Below are positions 62,293 to 64,000 of a DNA stretch of 64,000 bases, in pieces. This DNA is from Aliivibrio_A sp016764915. GTDB lineage: Bacteria > Pseudomonadota > Gammaproteobacteria > Enterobacterales > Vibrionaceae. The translations under genes were made by a program, and so were the position numbers. The stretch covers positions 930,001-994,000 of the forward strand of contig OZ245058.1 in the NCBI GenBank assembly GCA_965224595.1, given 5' to 3'. The notes below the pieces were generated by a model. That model had not been told where the DNA came from, did no database searches, and saw only the letters and a list, made by a program, of their open reading frames with translations. How positions within the stretch are numbered: position 1 is the first letter of the stretch; every line of letters begins with the position of its first letter.

Positions 62293-64000
62293 ATCTCTAG
62301 TTATAGTGGAGTCACCAGCCAAGGCAAAAACAATTAATAAATACCTTGGAAAAGACTTCATTGTTAAATCCAGTGTCGGTCATGTACGCGATTTACCGGT
62401 TGGTGCAAGTAATAATGGAAAAAAAGCGACGCCAATTTCCACTAAGGGAATGAGCGTAGAAGAGAAGGCTAAACTAAAAGCTAAAAAAGATCGAAAGTCA
62501 CTGATTAATAAAATGGGCGTTGACCCATACAATAGCTGGGAAGCGAATTACCAAATACTTCCTGGTAAAGAAAAAGTGGTTGCTGAACTGCAGAAATTGG
62601 CCGAAGACGCAGATTATGTCTATCTCGCAACCGATTTGGACCGCGAAGGGGAAGCCATTGCTTGGCACCTGCGGGAGATCATTGGTGGTGATAAAAAAAG
62701 ATATAAGCGTGTCGTTTTTAATGAAATTACCCAAAATGCCATTCAACAAGCATTTGAAACTCCAGGTGAATTAAACCTTGATGGGGTTAATGCTCAGCAA
62801 GCACGTCGATTTTTGGATCGAGTTGTTGGCTTTATGGTCTCTCCGCTATTGTGGAAAAAAGTGGCTCGTGGTCTTTCTGCAGGTCGTGTTCAATCTGTTG
62901 CTGTTAAAGTGTTGGTGGAACGTGAGCGCCAAATTAATGCCTTCATCCCGGAAGAGTTTTGGGATATTCATGCTGATACTTTAACGGCGGATAAAGAGAA
63001 TTTCCGACTTCAAGTCGCCCAAAAATCTGGCGTAGCATTCAAGCCGCTTAATAAAGCGGACGCTGATAGCGCAGTATCTGTGCTTGAGCGAGCACAATAT
63101 GAAGTGTGTAAACGTGAAGATCGTCCAACGAAAAGCAAACCTTCAGCTCCTTATATCACCTCTACGCTGCAACAAGCGGCGAGTACTCGTTTAGGTTACG
63201 GTGTTAAAAAAACCATGATGCTTGCACAGCGCTTGTATGAAGGTGGTTATATCACTTATATGCGTACTGACTCGACCAACTTAAGCAAAGATGCCGTTGA
63301 GGCCGCTCGTGAGTTTATTGGCAGTGAGTATGGCGATAACTATCTTCCACCTGCTGCGCTGGTTTATAGCAGCAAAGGAAATGCTCAAGAGGCGCATGAG
63401 GCAATACGACCTTCAGATGTTGAAGTGAAATCGGATGACTTGCAGAAAATGGATCCTGATGCACACAAACTGTACAGTTTGATTTGGAATCAGTTTGTCG
63501 CATGTCAGATGGTTCCCGCTCAATATGATTCAACTACGGTGAGCGTAAAAGCAGAAGAGTATACGTTAAAAGCTAAAGGACGAATTCTACGTTTTGATGG
63601 TTGGACTCGTGTTCAACGTCCAATGGGAAAAAATGAAGACCAAATTCTTCCTGCAATACAAGTGGGCGATACTTTATCATTAATCACCATAGACCCTAAA
63701 CAACACTTCACTAAGCCACCAGCGCGCTTCACAGAGGCTGCATTGGTTAAAGAGTTAGAGAAGAAAGGCATTGGCCGACCTTCCACGTATGCATCTATCA
63801 TATCGACCATTCAAGATCGTGGTTATGTGCGTGTTGAACAGCGCCGATTTTATGCTGAAAAAATGGGTGAAATTGTTACTGACCGTTTAGATCAGAGTTT
63901 TTCTGAATTAATGGATTATGACTTTACTGCGCATATGGAAGGGGATCTTGACCAAATTGCTGAAGGACATGAAAACTGGAAAGATGTGCTCGACAAATTT
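62285..64000 (+). CDS. topA: DNA topoisomerase I (3' partial)
   Basis: Relaxes negatively supercoiled DNA. The frame from ATG 62285 is open for all 572 codons to the window end. Toprim domain: KSLVIVESPAKAKTINKYLG with its catalytic Glu, and DLDREGEAIAWHLRE; then GLSAGRVQSVAVKVL and the active-site tyrosine in GGYITYMRTDSTNL, followed by EAHEAIRPSD. The C-terminal zinc-finger region is beyond the window. The position after yciN matches E. coli. Confidence 0.97.
   Translation, partial: MGKSLVIVESPAKAKTINKYLGKDFIVKSSVGHVRDLPVGASNNGKKATPISTKGMSVEEKAKLKAKKDRKSLINKMGVDPYNSWEANYQILPGKEKVVAELQKLAEDADYVYLATDLDREGEAIAWHLREIIGGDKKRYKRVVFNEITQNAIQQAFETPGELNLDGVNAQQARRFLDRVVGFMVSPLLWKKVARGLSAGRVQSVAVKVLVERERQINAFIPEEFWDIHADTLTADKENFRLQVAQKSGVAFKPLNKADADSAVSVLERAQYEVCKREDRPTKSKPSAPYITSTLQQAASTRLGYGVKKTMMLAQRLYEGGYITYMRTDSTNLSKDAVEAAREFIGSEYGDNYLPPAALVYSSKGNAQEAHEAIRPSDVEVKSDDLQKMDPDAHKLYSLIWNQFVACQMVPAQYDSTTVSVKAEEYTLKAKGRILRFDGWTRVQRPMGKNEDQILPAIQVGDTLSLITIDPKQHFTKPPARFTEAALVKELEKKGIGRPSTYASIISTIQDRGYVRVEQRRFYAEKMGEIVTDRLDQSFSELMDYDFTAHMEGDLDQIAEGHENWKDVLDKF

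Overview
This is a 64 kb stretch of a gammaproteobacterial chromosome, almost certainly a Vibrio or close Vibrionaceae relative. The evidence is gene content and order: a split trpE-trpG-trpD-trpCF-trpB-trpA operon with a TrpL leader peptide, flanked by the yciB/yciA/yciI and trpH/yciO/rluB/yciK/sohB blocks and then yciN-topA, plus a VemP-like export monitor directly upstream of a secDF pair, an arrangement described in marine vibrios. Most of the window is ordinary vertically inherited core genome.

Layout. 1-2090: a PAS-GGDEF diguanylate cyclase (5' end outside the window) translationally coupled to a bacterial pepsin-like (A1 family) aspartic protease. 2101-3370: a RAYT-type (REP-associated tyrosine transposase) element with short inverted ends, abutting the 3' remnant of a Fic gene. 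3770-13245: a beta-CASP metallo-hydrolase, a secreted coiled-coil protein, a GNAT enzyme, a LysE exporter with a divergent GlxA-type AraC regulator, a MORN protein, an outer-membrane barrel protein, a large FAD dehydrogenase and a DUF134/NifX-like pair. 13617-21194: a Cache-GGDEF-EAL receptor, a PLP deaminase-like enzyme, and the terC-vemP-secD-secF cluster. 21461-24065: a secreted GEVED/LruC protein with a lipoprotein. 24166-29044: isocitrate dehydrogenase and its kinase/phosphatase AceK, with an uncharacterised gene and a LysR regulator between them.

29039-34953 is a complete rbsDACBKR ribose operon on the minus strand with an 18-bp perfect palindromic operator. 35356-47118 holds a PEP-CTERM protein, an NfeD/slipin pair, a cysteine synthase facing metC, cardiolipin synthase, a chemoreceptor, an RluA-type pseudouridine synthase with an RlmI-like methyltransferase, and a small lipoprotein overlapping yciI. 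47244-55328 is yciA, yciB and the trp operon with its attenuator. The divergent side (55404-64000) carries trpH, yciO, rluB, yciK, sohB, bfd, two dissimilar bacterioferritin subunits, yciN and the start of topA, which runs off the window.

The most interesting points are the diguanylate cyclase/pepsin pair, the VemP-SecDF regulatory unit with an RNA hairpin next to the secD ribosome binding site, the complementary loss of heme and ferroxidase ligands in the tandem bacterioferritins, a secreted coiled-coil protein with a six-cysteine head in an AT-rich island, and a coding-like frame with an in-frame stop directly before topA. No CRISPR array, tRNA or rRNA gene was seen.
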